This document shows positions 39,974-50,040 of a DNA stretch of 54,023 nt, one piece after another; position 1 is the first letter of the stretch, and each line of letters begins with the position of its first letter. Location: contig NZ_SMLK01000011.1 of the NCBI RefSeq assembly GCF_004681975.1, positions 1 through 54,023 on the forward strand. Reading direction: 5' to 3'. Under the pieces are notes generated by a model, which was not told the DNA's origin, did no database searches, and saw nothing but the letters and a program-made list of their open reading frames with translations. The stretch is from Ramlibacter humi (GTDB taxonomy: Bacteria; Pseudomonadota; Gammaproteobacteria; Burkholderiales; Burkholderiaceae_C). The position numbers and the translations under genes are program-made.

Positions 39974-40800
39974 TGGCCGCGCGCCAGATGGCCGCGCCGC
40001 TGCTGCCCGCGCCGGGCACGCCGATGGTGGAGATCCGCGGGCTGCGCACCGAGTTCGAATTGCCCGGGCGCAAGTTCGTGGTGCACGACCACCTGGACTT
40101 CAGCGTGCAGCGCGGCGAGGTCGTGTCGCTGGTGGGCGGCTCGGGCACCGGCAAGACCGTGCTGCTGCGGCAGATCCTGGGACTGGAACGTCCCGCCGCG
40201 GGACGCATCGACGTGCTGGGAAGGCCGGTGGCGGAACTCGGCCAGCGCGGCGCGGCCAGCCGCGTGGGCATGCTGTTCCAGCATGGCGCGCTGTTCTCCG
40301 CCTTCACCGTGCTGGAGAACATCGCGTTCCCGCTGATGGAACTGCGCACCCTGCCCAAGGCGCTGATCTACGAAGCGGCGATGGTGAAGCTGCAGATGGT
40401 GGGCCTGAAGCCGGAGGACGGCGCCAAGATGCCGTCCGACCTGTCCGGCGGCATGATCAAGCGGGTGGCGCTGGCGCGCGCGCTGATCATGGACCCGCCG
40501 CTGCTGCTGCTGGACGAGCCCACCGCGGGCCTGGACCCGGAAAGCTCCGACGGCTTCGTGACCCTGCTGCGCGCGCTGCACCGCGACCTGGCGCTGACGG
40601 TGATCATGGTCACGCATGACCTGGACACGCTGTTCGAGCTGTCCACCCGCATCGCGGTGCTGGCCGAGCGCCGCATCATCATGACCGGCCCACCCAAACA
40701 GGTCATCGCGTTCCAGCATCCCTTTGTGCATGATTTCTTCCTCGGGCCGCGCGGCCAGCGGGCGATGGAACTGCTGCGCGAATACCCGTTCGCGGTCTGA
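39973..40800 (+). CDS. ABC transporter ATPase (MlaF-like)
   Basis: This 275-residue ATPase has Walker A GGSGTGKTV, Q-loop MLFQHGALF, signature LSGGMIKRVALARAL, Walker B LLLLDEPTAGLDP and H-loop MVTHDLD. The FQHGALFSAFTVLENIAFPL wording is typical of MlaF. It energises lipid movement with the STAS-permease encoded before it. TGATG overlap with the previous gene. Confidence 0.96.
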   Translation: MAARQMAAPLLPAPGTPMVEIRGLRTEFELPGRKFVVHDHLDFSVQRGEVVSLVGGSGTGKTVLLRQILGLERPAAGRIDVLGRPVAELGQRGAASRVGMLFQHGALFSAFTVLENIAFPLMELRTLPKALIYEAAMVKLQMVGLKPEDGAKMPSDLSGGMIKRVALARALIMDPPLLLLDEPTAGLDPESSDGFVTLLRALHRDLALTVIMVTHDLDTLFELSTRIAVLAERRIIMTGPPKQVIAFQHPFVHDFFLGPRGQRAMELLREYPFAV

Positions 40801-40818
40801 AAGGCCCAAGGAGTACCG

Positions 40819-41775
40819 ATGGAAAACAAAGCCCATGCCCTCGCCGCCGGCGTGTTCGTGGTCGTGGTCACCGGCCTGCTTCTCCTGCTGGGCGCGTGGC
40901 TCACCCGCGATTCGGGCGCGCACGACGCCTACGAGATCTCCACGCGCGAAGCGGTCACCGGCCTGCAGGCGCAGGCGCCGGTGCGCTACCGCGGCGTGGA
41001 CGTGGGCAAGGTCACGAGCATCGGCTTCGACCCCAAGGCGCAAGGCAACGTGCTGGTGCGCCTGGACGTGGCCCGCGGCACGCCCGTCACCAGCGACACC
41101 TTCGCCACGCTGTCGTTCCAGGGCGTGACCGGCCTGGCCTTCGTGCAGCTGGACGACACCGGCAAGCCGGCGCAGAAGCTGCAGCCCAACGACGAGGCGC
41201 CGCCGCGCATCCCGCTCAAGCCGGGCCTGCTGCAGAAGCTGGCCTCGCGCGGCGAGGTCATCCTGGACCAGGTGGAGCAGATCACCACGAAGGTGAACAC
41301 GCTGCTGTCCGATCCCAACCAGAAGAAGATCACCGGCGCCGTCGAGAGCGTCTCGGAGGCCGCGGCCAGCGTCACCAAGCTGGCGAACAACCTGGACGCG
41401 ACGCTCACCGCGCAGTTCGGCCCGCAGCGGGTGGACATCCCCTCGCTGGTCAAGCGCACCGATTCCGCGCTGGCTTCGCTGCGCGACACGTCGGACGAGG
41501 CGCGCAAGACCATCGCGCGGCTGAACTCGAAAGGCGGCCCGATGGACCGGCTGGCCGAAGGCACCGAATCGCTGTCGCATGCGGCCGATGCCTTCAACGC
41601 CGCCACGCTGCCGCGCGTGAACAAGGTGACCGAAGAGACTTCGCGCGCGGTGCGGCAGCTCAGCCGCACCGTCAACGGCATCAACGACAACCCGCAAGCC
41701 CTGATCTTCGGCACCGGCCGCATCGATCCGGGACCGGGCGAGGAAGGCTTCACGGCGCCTGGAGGGAAACGATGA
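40819..41775 (+). CDS. MCE-domain (MlaD-like) substrate-binding protein
   Basis: A 318-residue protein with one N-terminal membrane anchor (~8-28, AAGVFVVVVTGLLLLLGAW) and an MCE domain (~40-120, VTGLQAQAPVRYRGVDVGKV, then TFATLSFQGVTGLAFVQL). A long helical region (~150-280) probably forms a periplasmic needle or hexamer contact. It presents lipid to the permease. AAGGAG precedes ATG 40819. The C-terminal extension is longer than in E. coli MlaD, as in PqiB/YebT-like systems of this group. Confidence 0.93.
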   Translation: MENKAHALAAGVFVVVVTGLLLLLGAWLTRDSGAHDAYEISTREAVTGLQAQAPVRYRGVDVGKVTSIGFDPKAQGNVLVRLDVARGTPVTSDTFATLSFQGVTGLAFVQLDDTGKPAQKLQPNDEAPPRIPLKPGLLQKLASRGEVILDQVEQITTKVNTLLSDPNQKKITGAVESVSEAAASVTKLANNLDATLTAQFGPQRVDIPSLVKRTDSALASLRDTSDEARKTIARLNSKGGPMDRLAEGTESLSHAADAFNAATLPRVNKVTEETSRAVRQLSRTVNGINDNPQALIFGTGRIDPGPGEEGFTAPGGKR

Positions 41776-42422
41776 ACCGCCCACTCATGGCCGCCGCGGC
41801 GGCGCTCGCGCTGGCCGCGCTCGCCGGCTGCGCCAACCTGATCGACAAGCCGCAGCGCCCCGCGCTGTTCGACATGGGACCGTTGCCGCATCTCACCACC
41901 CGCGTGGAACGGCCGGCGCCATACTTCGCGCTGGTGCTGCCGGAGATCGAGGCGTCGGGCGCGCTGGAAGGCTCGGCCGTGCTGTACCGCCTGGGCTACA
42001 CCGACGATTACCAGCTGCGCGCGTATTCGCAGTCGCGCTGGAGCGCGCCGCCGCCGCAACTGGTGCGCCAGCGGCTGCGCCAGCAACTGGGCCGCGAGCG
42101 GCCGGTGCTGAACCTGGACGAGAGCGCCACGCTGGTACGCGACGACAGCCGGCCGCTGTACATCTTGCGCATGGAGCTGGAGGAATTCGCGCACGTGTTC
42201 GACAGCCCGGACCGCAGCCGCGGCGTGCTGCGCCTGCGCGCCACGCTGTTCCGCAGCACCGCTTCGGGCGAGCAGCTGCTGGACCAGCGCAGCATCGCGG
42301 TGCAGGGCAACGCGCCGACGCCCGATGCGTCGGGCGGCGTGCGTGCGCTGACCGAGGCCACCGACGCCGCGGCCGCCGACATCGGCCAGTGGCTGCAGCA
42401 GGCGAGGGCCGCGGCCCGATGA
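41772..42422 (+). CDS. ABC-type transport auxiliary lipoprotein (PqiC-like)
   Basis: This 216-residue lipoprotein has lipobox LAALAGC (Cys19). The mature region (APYFALVLPEIEASGALEGS, LYRLGYTDDYQLRAYSQSRW) matches the PqiC/YmbA-type auxiliary component, probably anchored in the outer membrane as the acceptor side of the lipid pathway. The start overlaps the upstream stop (ATGA) and its stop overlaps the next start. Confidence 0.9.
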   Translation: MNRPLMAAAAALALAALAGCANLIDKPQRPALFDMGPLPHLTTRVERPAPYFALVLPEIEASGALEGSAVLYRLGYTDDYQLRAYSQSRWSAPPPQLVRQRLRQQLGRERPVLNLDESATLVRDDSRPLYILRMELEEFAHVFDSPDRSRGVLRLRATLFRSTASGEQLLDQRSIAVQGNAPTPDASGGVRALTEATDAAAADIGQWLQQARAAAR

Positions 42423-43066
42423 ACGACAGGGCTGCCGCTGTCAACGGCGCCGCGCAGCTGGTCGACGGCGTGGCGCCGCGCCGCTCGGTGCGCGAGGAGC
42501 TGGAGGCCGCGGGGCTGGAAGTGGTCGGCCCGTGCGAACGCCTCTCGGCGCGCCGCGACCTGTTGCGGGAATCGGTGTTCCTGCAGGACTTCACGCCGGA
42601 AGAGGCCGACGTTCTGGGCGAAGCCATGGTGCAGATCCGCGCCCGCGCCGGGCAGGTGCTGATCGCCGAAGACGATGCCAGCGACTGGATGCTGCTGCTG
42701 CTGTCCGGCACGGTGGACGTGGGCAAGCGCAAGGTGGACGCGGAATACAACCCCGATGGCGACTTGAACGAAACCACGACGCGGCTGGCGGTGCTGCGCG
42801 CCGGCGCCGCGCTGGGCGAGATGTCGATGCTGGATGGCGAGCCGCGCTACGCCAGCTGCTGGGCGCTGAGCGACGTCGAAGCGGCCGTGCTCACGCGCGG
42901 CGCGGTGGCGAAGCTGATCACCGACAACCCCGCCGTCGGCGCCAAGGTGCTGGTGAAGCTGACGCAGCTGCTGGCCCAGCGCCTTCGCAACACCAGCAAC
43001 CAGCTGATCCGCCACCTGGCGGACAAGGCCCCGCGGGCTAGTGGCCCAGGGCCGGAAACAGTTTGA
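42419..43066 (+). CDS. Cyclic-nucleotide-binding domain protein
   Basis: A 215-residue protein consisting of a cNMP-binding domain (~50-180; LLLLSGTVDVGKRK, then GAALGEMSMLDGEPRYASCWA, the phosphate-binding cassette) without a DNA-binding domain. ATG 42419 overlaps the lipoprotein stop (ATGA), so it is translated with the lipid transporter. Nothing in the standard Mla/Pqi systems predicts such a partner, and it may regulate transport by a nucleotide signal. Tail-to-tail overlap of 29 nt with the MarC gene. Confidence 0.88.
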   Translation: MNDRAAAVNGAAQLVDGVAPRRSVREELEAAGLEVVGPCERLSARRDLLRESVFLQDFTPEEADVLGEAMVQIRARAGQVLIAEDDASDWMLLLLSGTVDVGKRKVDAEYNPDGDLNETTTRLAVLRAGAALGEMSMLDGEPRYASCWALSDVEAAVLTRGAVAKLITDNPAVGAKVLVKLTQLLAQRLRNTSNQLIRHLADKAPRASGPGPETV

Positions 43067-43670
43067 GCAGGCCGACGGCCATCACTTCCACGGCCAGCGC
43101 GGCGAGGATCAGGCCCATCAGCCGCGTCATCACGCTGATGCCTGTCTTGCCCAGCACGCGCGCGATGGGCTCGGCCAGCGCGAAGCAGATCGCCGTCGCC
43201 AGCCCGATCACCACGCCGTAGCCCACCAGCACCGACAGCTGCCAGAACGTCTTGGCGCGCTCGGCGTAGATCACCACCGTGGAGATGGTGGCGGGGCCTG
43301 TGAGCAGCGGGATGGTGAGCGGCACCACCGCGATGCTGGCACCCATCGCCGCCTTCTGCGCGCCGTCTTCCAGGTCGTGCGTCGCCGGCTTGGCTTCCGC
43401 CGGCCGCGCGTTCAGCATGTTCAGCGAGCTGACCAGCAGCAGCATGCCGCCGCCCACCTGGAAGCTGGCCAGCGAGATGCCGAAGAACTCCAGCACCTGC
43501 AGGCCGAGCAGCGCGCTGATGGCGATGACCATGAACGCGGTGAACGACGAAGTGATCACCGTCTCGCGCCGCTGCCGCGCCGAGAAGCCTTCGGTGTAGT
43601 GGATGAAGAAGGGAACGATGGCCAGTGGGTTCACCACCGCCAGCAGCGTGATCAGCGGCTTGAAGTCCAT
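43038..43670 (-). CDS. MarC-family integral membrane protein
   Basis: This 210-residue protein has six membrane helices and the MarC motifs LLAVVNPLAIVPFF near the N-terminus and VPLTIPLLTGPATIS in the middle. The family is widespread and its transport role is unresolved; the old link to multiple antibiotic resistance is not supported. ATG 43670 is 4 nt beyond the stop of the MaoC-like gene, so it is last in a three-gene minus-strand operon. Confidence 0.93.
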   Translation of the reverse strand: MDFKPLITLLAVVNPLAIVPFFIHYTEGFSARQRRETVITSSFTAFMVIAISALLGLQVLEFFGISLASFQVGGGMLLLVSSLNMLNARPAEAKPATHDLEDGAQKAAMGASIAVVPLTIPLLTGPATISTVVIYAERAKTFWQLSVLVGYGVVIGLATAICFALAEPIARVLGKTGISVMTRLMGLILAALAVEVMAVGLLKLFPALGH

Positions 43671-43674
43671 GCGC

Positions 43675-44142
43675 TCAGGCCGCCGGCTGCGCCGGCGTGC
43701 GGCGGCGGAACATGCCATAGCCTTCCATGTGCAGTACCTGCTCGCCGCGCTGGTTGAACATCTCCCACACCGAGCGCACCAGCCCCAGGTCGGGCTTGCT
43801 GTTCAGCGGCCGCGATTCCAGCGTGCGGTGGCGCAGCGTGAGCGTGTCGCCGGGGTACACCGGCTTGAGCCACTTCACGTTCTCCAGCCCCGGCGAGCCC
43901 ATGCTGCTGGACTCGCGCAGGAAGTTGTCGACCGTCAGCCGCATGGCCATCGCGCACGTGTGCCAGCCGCTCGCGCACAGCGCGCCGAACACCGAGTGCC
44001 GCGCTGCTTCCTCGTCCAGGTGGAACGGCTGCGGATCGAACTTGGTGGCGAAGTCGACGATCTCTTCGCGCGTCGGGGTGATCGTGCCCAGCTCGCGCAC
44101 GCTGCCCGGTTGCAGGTCTTCCCAATACCAGCGGATCGCCAT
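43675..44142 (-). CDS. MaoC-family dehydratase
   Basis: A 155-residue single hotdog with DFATKFDPQPFHLDEEAA (catalytic Asp and His) and GALCASGWHTCAMAM. It starts YWEDLQPGSVRELGTITPT, as in mesaconyl-CoA hydratase-like and related MaoC proteins. It is coupled to the SDR gene by a TGATG overlap. A paired SDR and hydratase suggests turnover of a 3-hydroxyacyl/2-enoyl thioester. Confidence 0.92.
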   Translation of the reverse strand: MAIRWYWEDLQPGSVRELGTITPTREEIVDFATKFDPQPFHLDEEAARHSVFGALCASGWHTCAMAMRLTVDNFLRESSSMGSPGLENVKWLKPVYPGDTLTLRHRTLESRPLNSKPDLGLVRSVWEMFNQRGEQVLHMEGYGMFRRRTPAQPAA

Positions 44143-44888
44143 CACCGTCCTCCCGACACGTCGACCAGGCTCATGGTCGTGTAGCTGGCTTCCGGCGACA
44201 TCAGCCACAGGATCGCCTGCGCCACTTCCTCGGCGGTGCCGCCGCGCGCCATGGGCACCTGGTGCGCGAGCTTCTGCACGCGATCGGGGATGCCGCCGGA
44301 CGCGTGGATCTCGGTTTCGATCAGGCCGGGCCGCACCGCGTTGACGCGGATCCCCTCGGCCGCGACCTCCTTGGCCAGGCCGACGGTGAAAGCGTCGATG
44401 GCGCCCTTGGCCGCGGCGTAGTCCACGTATTGGCCCGGGGCGCCCAGGCGCGAAGCCGCGCTGGACAGGTTGACGATGGCGCCGCCGGGTCCGCCGCGCT
44501 TCGTACTCATGCGGCGGACGGCTTCGCGCGCGCAGAGGATGGAGCCGATGACGTTGATGCCGAACATGCGCTGCAGGCGCTCGCCGCTCATGTCCTCGAC
44601 GCGCTGGGCCTGGTCTACCACGCCGGCGTTGTTCACCAGGTCGGTCACGCGGCCGAGCTGCGCGTCCACCGCCTCGAACATGCGCATGACCTGCGCTTCG
44701 TCGGCCACGTCGGCCTGGACCGCGATGGCGCGGCGCCCCGCCGCGCGCACCGCCTGCACCACCTCATCCGCTGCGGAAGCGTTCGAGGCGTAGTTCACCG
44801 CGACCGACCAGCCGCGCTGCGCGGCCAGTTTCGCGGTTGCCGCACCGATGCCGCGGCTGCCGCCCGTGACCAGGACCACCCGTTCCAA
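44142..44888 (-). CDS. Short-chain dehydrogenase/reductase
   Basis: This 248-residue classical SDR has the cofactor site VTGGSRGIGAAT, NNAG, catalytic Ser in NLSSAAS, the Y-x3-K pair in DYAAAKGA and the C-terminal RPGLIETEIHASGG. Start is TTG 44888, eight nt after AGGAG; the longer frame begins at a GTG upstream of that SD. The residues after the glycine motif (NYASNASAADE) favour NADP. First gene of the SDR-MaoC-MarC operon. Confidence 0.93.
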   Translation of the reverse strand: MERVVLVTGGSRGIGAATAKLAAQRGWSVAVNYASNASAADEVVQAVRAAGRRAIAVQADVADEAQVMRMFEAVDAQLGRVTDLVNNAGVVDQAQRVEDMSGERLQRMFGINVIGSILCAREAVRRMSTKRGGPGGAIVNLSSAASRLGAPGQYVDYAAAKGAIDAFTVGLAKEVAAEGIRVNAVRPGLIETEIHASGGIPDRVQKLAHQVPMARGGTAEEVAQAILWLMSPEASYTTMSLVDVSGGR

Positions 44889-44960
44889 TTGCCGACTCCT
44901 GCGCACTGATAACGGCGGCTACGATACAACACGCCCTTCTCAGGGCACCAGGAGACGGGA

Positions 44961-45572
44961 TTGGCCGCGGCCATCGACTACTACTTCGCCACGCAAAGCC
45001 CGTGGGCTTTCCTCGGTCACGAGCGCTTCGTGCGCATCGCGCGCGAAGCGGGCGCCAAGGTGAGCGTGCGGCCGGTGGACTTCGGCCGCATCTTTCCCGC
45101 CAGCGGCGGGCTGCCCCTGGGCAAGCGGGCGCCGCAGCGCCAGGCCTACCGACTGGTGGAACTGCGCCGCTTCTCCGACCACTTGGGCGTGACGATGAAC
45201 GTGCAGCCGCGCTTCTTCCCCGTCAACGGCGACGACGCCTCGCGGCTGATCCTTGCTGTGGCGCAAGCCGACGGCGACGAGGCGGCGCTGCGCCTGGCCG
45301 GCGCGGTGTCGTCTGCGCTGTGGCAGCAGGAGCGCGATATCGCCAGTGCCGAGACACTGGCGCAACTGCTCTCCGAGAACGGCCTCGCGGCCGAGCGCCT
45401 GGCGCAGTCGCGCGAGGCGGCCGCGCAGCAGCGCTACGACGAATACACCGCCGCCGCCCTCGAGGCGGGCGTCTTCGGCGCCCCCAGCTACGTCGTGGAC
45501 GGCGAGATTTTCTGGGGCCAGGACCGCCTGGATTTCCTGCAACGCAAGCTTTCCGAACCGAAAGGAGACTGA
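44961..45572 (+). CDS. DsbA-family 2-hydroxychromene-2-carboxylate isomerase-like protein
   Basis: A 203-residue thioredoxin-fold protein of the GST-kappa/HCCA isomerase group, with DYYFATQSPWAFLGHERF (Ser in place of the DsbA CxxC) and FGAPSYVVDGEIFWGQDRLDF in pieces typical of the family. TTG 44961 with CAGGAG upstream. In naphthalene catabolism this type isomerises an aromatic intermediate with glutathione; here it leads a small operon with a dienelactone hydrolase, amidohydrolase and GST, so a detoxification or aromatic role fits. Confidence 0.9.
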   Translation: MAAAIDYYFATQSPWAFLGHERFVRIAREAGAKVSVRPVDFGRIFPASGGLPLGKRAPQRQAYRLVELRRFSDHLGVTMNVQPRFFPVNGDDASRLILAVAQADGDEAALRLAGAVSSALWQQERDIASAETLAQLLSENGLAAERLAQSREAAAQQRYDEYTAAALEAGVFGAPSYVVDGEIFWGQDRLDFLQRKLSEPKGD

Positions 45573-45573
45573 C

Positions 45574-46257
45574 ATGGGCGCCTTCACCGACCTCCAAGCC
45601 GCCGACGGCTTCAGCTTTCCCGCCTACGTGGCGCAGCCCGCGGGCGCGCCGCGCGGCGCCATCGTGGTGCTGCAGGAAATCTTCGGCGTCAACTCGCACA
45701 TCCGCTCGGTGGCCGACGGTTACGCGAAGGACGGCTTCCTGGCTGTCGCGCCCGCCACGTTCCACCGCGTGAAGCCGGGCGTGGAGCTGGGGTACTCGCA
45801 AGACGACATGGGTGCCGGCCAGGCGCTGAAGGCGCAGGTGGAAAGCCTGCCCGCGCCCGGCGTGCTGCAGGACATCCAGGCAGCGATCAGGCACGCCGCG
45901 CAAGGCGGCAAGGTGGGCATCGTCGGCTACTGCTGGGGCGGCCTCTTGTCCTGGCGTTCGGCGTGCACGCTCGACGGCCTGTCCGCCGCGGTGACTTATT
46001 ACGGCGGCGGGATGACCACGCCGGAGGAGGCCGCGCGCAAGCCCAAGGTGCCGGTGATGTCGCACTTCGGCGAGAAGGACCACTGGATCTCCATGGAATC
46101 GGTGAAGGCGTTCGAGAAGGCGCACCCGGAGGTCGAGGTGCACGTCTACGCCGCCGACCACGGCTTCAACTGCGACCAGCGCGGCTCCTACGACGCATCG
46201 GCCGCCAGGACGGCGCGCGAGCGCTCGCTGTACTTCTTCACCAAGCACCTGGCGTGA
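45574..46257 (+). CDS. Dienelactone hydrolase family protein
   Basis: This 227-residue alpha/beta hydrolase has the dienelactone-hydrolase triad: nucleophile Cys in GYCWGG (~120), Asp in FGEKDHW and His in ADHGFNC. The N-terminal [18 protein letters not shown] is characteristic. It may hydrolyse lactones or other esters. AAAGGAG precedes ATG 45574. The GTGA overlap couples it to the amidohydrolase gene. Confidence 0.94.
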   Translation: MGAFTDLQAADGFSFPAYVAQPAGAPRGAIVVLQEIFGVNSHIRSVADGYAKDGFLAVAPATFHRVKPGVELGYSQDDMGAGQALKAQVESLPAPGVLQDIQAAIRHAAQGGKVGIVGYCWGGLLSWRSACTLDGLSAAVTYYGGGMTTPEEAARKPKVPVMSHFGEKDHWISMESVKAFEKAHPEVEVHVYAADHGFNCDQRGSYDASAARTARERSLYFFTKHLA

Positions 46258-47138
46258 AGGCGCCGCTCGCGCGCTTCGTCGCCGCTGCGACGCTCGGGCT
46301 GGCGGCGTGCGCGGCGCTGGCCGCCGACTACGCCGGCCCGCTGTTCGACGCGCACCTGCACTACAACGTCGAGGCGTACGACGGCCCGCATCCGCTGGAC
46401 GACGTGCTGGCGCGCATGAAGCGCAACGGCGTGCGCGCCATCGTCGCCAACTCGCGGCCCAACGACGGCACGCACAAGCTGGCCGCGTCGCCGCAGACCC
46501 AGGCGGCGGGCGTGACGGTGGTGCCGTTCGTGCGCCTCTACCGCAACCGCGACGATTACAACAACTGGTTCCGCGATCCCGGCATCTACACGATGGTGCA
46601 GTCGGAACTGGCGAAAGGAACCGCCGCGGGACCTTTCCGCGGCATCGGCGAATTCCACCTGTACGACAGCGCCAACGCGAACGGACCCGTGGCGAAGCAG
46701 CTGATGCAGCTGGCCGAGGAGAAACAGCTCGCGGTGCTGGCGCACGTGGACGACGCGGCCATCGACCTGCTGATGGCCAACACGCCGTCGCGTGGGCAGA
46801 AGGCGCGCGTGATCTGGGCGCACACTGGCATCGGCGGGACGCCCGTGGCGCGTGTGGACCAGCTGATGGCGCGCTATCCGCTCCTGATGGGCGAGTTGTC
46901 GTACCGGCCGGGTCTGACCTGCGAGGACGGGCAGTTGTGCCCCGAATGGCGCACGCTGCTGCTGAAGTACCCCGGCCGCTTCGTGATCGGCTCCGACACC
47001 TGGGTCGTCCAGCGCTGGCAGTACTACGACGAGCTGATGAAGGGCTACCGCGCCTGGCTGGGCGGCCTGCCGCCGGACGTGGCGCAGCGCATCGCGTGGG
47101 GCAACGCCGCAGGCCTGTTCGGAGTGTCGCCACCATGA
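46254..47138 (+). CDS. Exported amidohydrolase-like metal-dependent hydrolase
   Basis: A 294-residue TIM-barrel protein of the amidohydrolase group, with the metal motif FDAHLHYN, the later IWAHTGIGG and the Asp in VIGSDTW. The N-terminus is a signal peptide (GTG start at 46254, [18 protein letters not shown]); the LAAC could be a lipobox, otherwise cleavage is after ALA. Few family members are exported, so a periplasmic substrate is suggested. Coupled on both sides by overlaps. Confidence 0.83.
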   Translation: MKAPLARFVAAATLGLAACAALAADYAGPLFDAHLHYNVEAYDGPHPLDDVLARMKRNGVRAIVANSRPNDGTHKLAASPQTQAAGVTVVPFVRLYRNRDDYNNWFRDPGIYTMVQSELAKGTAAGPFRGIGEFHLYDSANANGPVAKQLMQLAEEKQLAVLAHVDDAAIDLLMANTPSRGQKARVIWAHTGIGGTPVARVDQLMARYPLLMGELSYRPGLTCEDGQLCPEWRTLLLKYPGRFVIGSDTWVVQRWQYYDELMKGYRAWLGGLPPDVAQRIAWGNAAGLFGVSPP

Positions 47139-47785
47139 TCGAACTGCACTACTACCCCAGCACCGCGGCCATGGTCCCGCACATCCTGCTGGAAGAAATC
47201 GGCGTGCCGTACCGGCGTGTGCTGGTCGATCGTGCGGTGGACGCGCACAAGCGGCCTGAGTACCTGCGCCTGAACCCGAACGGCCTGCTGCCGGTGCTGG
47301 CCGACGGTGACCTCGTGCTGTACGAAACGGCGGCCATCACGCTGCATCTGGCCGATCACCACCCGCAGGCGCGGCTTGCGCCCGCGCTGGGCAGCACCGC
47401 GCGCAGCCACTTCTACAAGTGGCTGATGTGGCTGACCAACACGCTGCAGGCCACGCTGATCCTGTACTTCTATCCGGAGCGCTGGGTGGACGAAGGGCAC
47501 GAGGCGGCCGCGAAAGAGATCCAGCGCCATGCGCGCGCGAAGGCGACGGCGCTGCTGCAGCAAGTGGAAAAGGAGCTGGTGCGCAATGCCGGCCCGTGGT
47601 TCATGGGCGAGCACTACACCGCGCTCGACGCGTACCTCTTCACGCTGTGCCGCTGGACGCGCAATTTCCCCGAAGGCCGCGCGCGCGACCGCGAACGGCT
47701 GGGCGCCTACCTGCAGCGCATGCTGGACCGGCCCGCCGTGCAGCGCGTGCTGGCGGCCGAAGGGTTGAAGCCGCCCTACGTCTGA
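47135..47785 (+). CDS. Glutathione S-transferase
   Basis: This 216-residue protein has a thioredoxin-like N-terminal domain ([44 protein letters not shown]) and an all-helical C-terminal domain with [12 protein letters not shown]. The active-site Ser/Cys position is within YPSTAAM. It conjugates or reduces small electrophiles with glutathione. ATGA overlap with the upstream gene; last in the 44961-47785 operon. Confidence 0.92.
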   Translation: MIELHYYPSTAAMVPHILLEEIGVPYRRVLVDRAVDAHKRPEYLRLNPNGLLPVLADGDLVLYETAAITLHLADHHPQARLAPALGSTARSHFYKWLMWLTNTLQATLILYFYPERWVDEGHEAAAKEIQRHARAKATALLQQVEKELVRNAGPWFMGEHYTALDAYLFTLCRWTRNFPEGRARDRERLGAYLQRMLDRPAVQRVLAAEGLKPPYV

Positions 47786-47803
47786 GCGAGCGGCGCGGCA
47801 CGC

Positions 47804-48916
47804 TCAGCGCCCGCTGCGGGCGAGGTAGTGCTTGCGCCAGAACACCAGTCCCAGCAGGCCCGCGACCGCCACCATGAACAGGATGGCGGCCCAGAAGCCG
47901 AGCGGGTCGTGCAGCAGCGGCATGCTGCTGAAGTTCATGCCGAAGATGCCGGTCATCAGGTTCAGCGGCAGGAAGATGGCCGTGAGCGCGGTGAGCGTGC
48001 GCATGATGTTGTTGGTGCGATTGCTCTGCGCCGAGAAGTGGATCTGCACCACGCTCTCGGCGCCCTGCTCCATGCGGCGCACCTGGTGCACCACGCGCTG
48101 GATGTGTTCGATGACGTCGCGGGCGCGCGCGATCAGGCCGTCGCGCTCCGCCTGCGACAGCCCCGGCGGGGGCTGCTCGCGCGCGGTGTCCAGCCATTCC
48201 TGCATCGCGTCGTTCTGCTCCTCGCACAGGTCTTCGAGCGTGTGCAGCTCGCGCCGCGCGATCATCAGCGCGCTCCAGTTGCGGTAGTCCGAGCCCGGGC
48301 GCAGCAGCTCGTGCTGCCAGCGGTCAAGTTCGGTGCTGAGCTGGCGCCGCAGTTCCAGGTAGCTGTCCACCATCACGTTGACCATGCGCAGCATCAGGTC
48401 CGAAGGGCTGGTGGGCAGGCGGCTGCGGTTGGCGGCCGCGGCCAGGCCGTCGCTCTGCACCGCGTCCGACAGGTAGCGGCTGATGAACGAGCGCGAGGTG
48501 AAGCAGCCGCGCGGGTGCACCGTCACCAGCAGGCGGTCGTACACGACGAAGCCCACCGCGCGCGTGCGGATGCGGTAGAAGCTGGCCAGGCCGTCGGGCG
48601 CGGGGCCATCGCGGCCACTGCCCTTGCCCAGCTCGTGGTCCACTTCCTCGGGCGTGGCCAGGCGGCGGAAGATCACCAGGTCGTAGACCGAGGTGTAGTC
48701 GTACTGCGAAGGGTGCGTGGCGCTTTCCAGGTCGCGCAGGTGCAGGTCCAGCAGCGAGGAGCCGCCGAGGCGGAAGCAAGCCGACTGAAGTGCGGGCAGC
48801 GCTTCTGCGAGGTCTTCGCGGTCGAGGTAGATCCAGACGAATCCGCCTTCGGGCGCCTGCGGCGGCACCGTGTCCAGGAAGCGAAGCGTGCCCGGCGTGA
48901 ATTCGACGATCTGCAT
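47804..48916 (-). CDS. corA: CorA-family Mg2+/Co2+ (or Zn2+) transporter
   Basis: A 370-residue 2-TM-GxN transporter. The N-terminal soluble domain (~1-270) ends in long helices. Two C-terminal membrane helices flank the signature FGMN (MTGIFGMNFSSMPLL), followed by FWAAILFMVAVAGLLGLV and a basic tail. It mediates divalent cation flux across the inner membrane; ZntB-type zinc transport cannot be excluded. It lies downstream of hemB on the same strand, 10 nt apart. Confidence 0.92.
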   Translation of the reverse strand: MQIVEFTPGTLRFLDTVPPQAPEGGFVWIYLDREDLAEALPALQSACFRLGGSSLLDLHLRDLESATHPSQYDYTSVYDLVIFRRLATPEEVDHELGKGSGRDGPAPDGLASFYRIRTRAVGFVVYDRLLVTVHPRGCFTSRSFISRYLSDAVQSDGLAAAANRSRLPTSPSDLMLRMVNVMVDSYLELRRQLSTELDRWQHELLRPGSDYRNWSALMIARRELHTLEDLCEEQNDAMQEWLDTAREQPPPGLSQAERDGLIARARDVIEHIQRVVHQVRRMEQGAESVVQIHFSAQSNRTNNIMRTLTALTAIFLPLNLMTGIFGMNFSSMPLLHDPLGFWAAILFMVAVAGLLGLVFWRKHYLARSGR

Positions 48917-48926
48917 CGGCGGCGGA

Positions 48927-49973
<1,047 letters not shown>

Positions 49974-50005
49974 TCAACGCATCGGCTCGGATCGGCCGAG
50001 CCAGC

Positions 50006-50034
50006 TTGTAAGGGCATGGGCCCCCTGTTAAATT
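50006..50034 (+). promoter_or_regulatory. Sigma-70-type promoter of the 50041 small RNA
   Basis: TTGTAA (50006-50011) and TAAATT (50029-50034) are separated by 17 nt, an ideal spacing, and predict a transcription start near 50041. No open reading frame with an SD follows before the terminator at 50112, so it should drive a short non-coding RNA. Confidence 0.7.
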
Positions 50035-50040
50035 ACGGAC

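Noticed and set aside
39841-41784. 647-codon minus-strand frame
   Set aside because: Antisense of the MlaF-like ATPase and MCE genes. Composition is Gln/Arg/His-rich and no family is recognisable.
45223-47136. 637-codon minus-strand frame
   Set aside because: Runs antisense across three genes with clear catalytic motifs; the translated sequence is almost entirely Arg/Ala/Ser/Pro.
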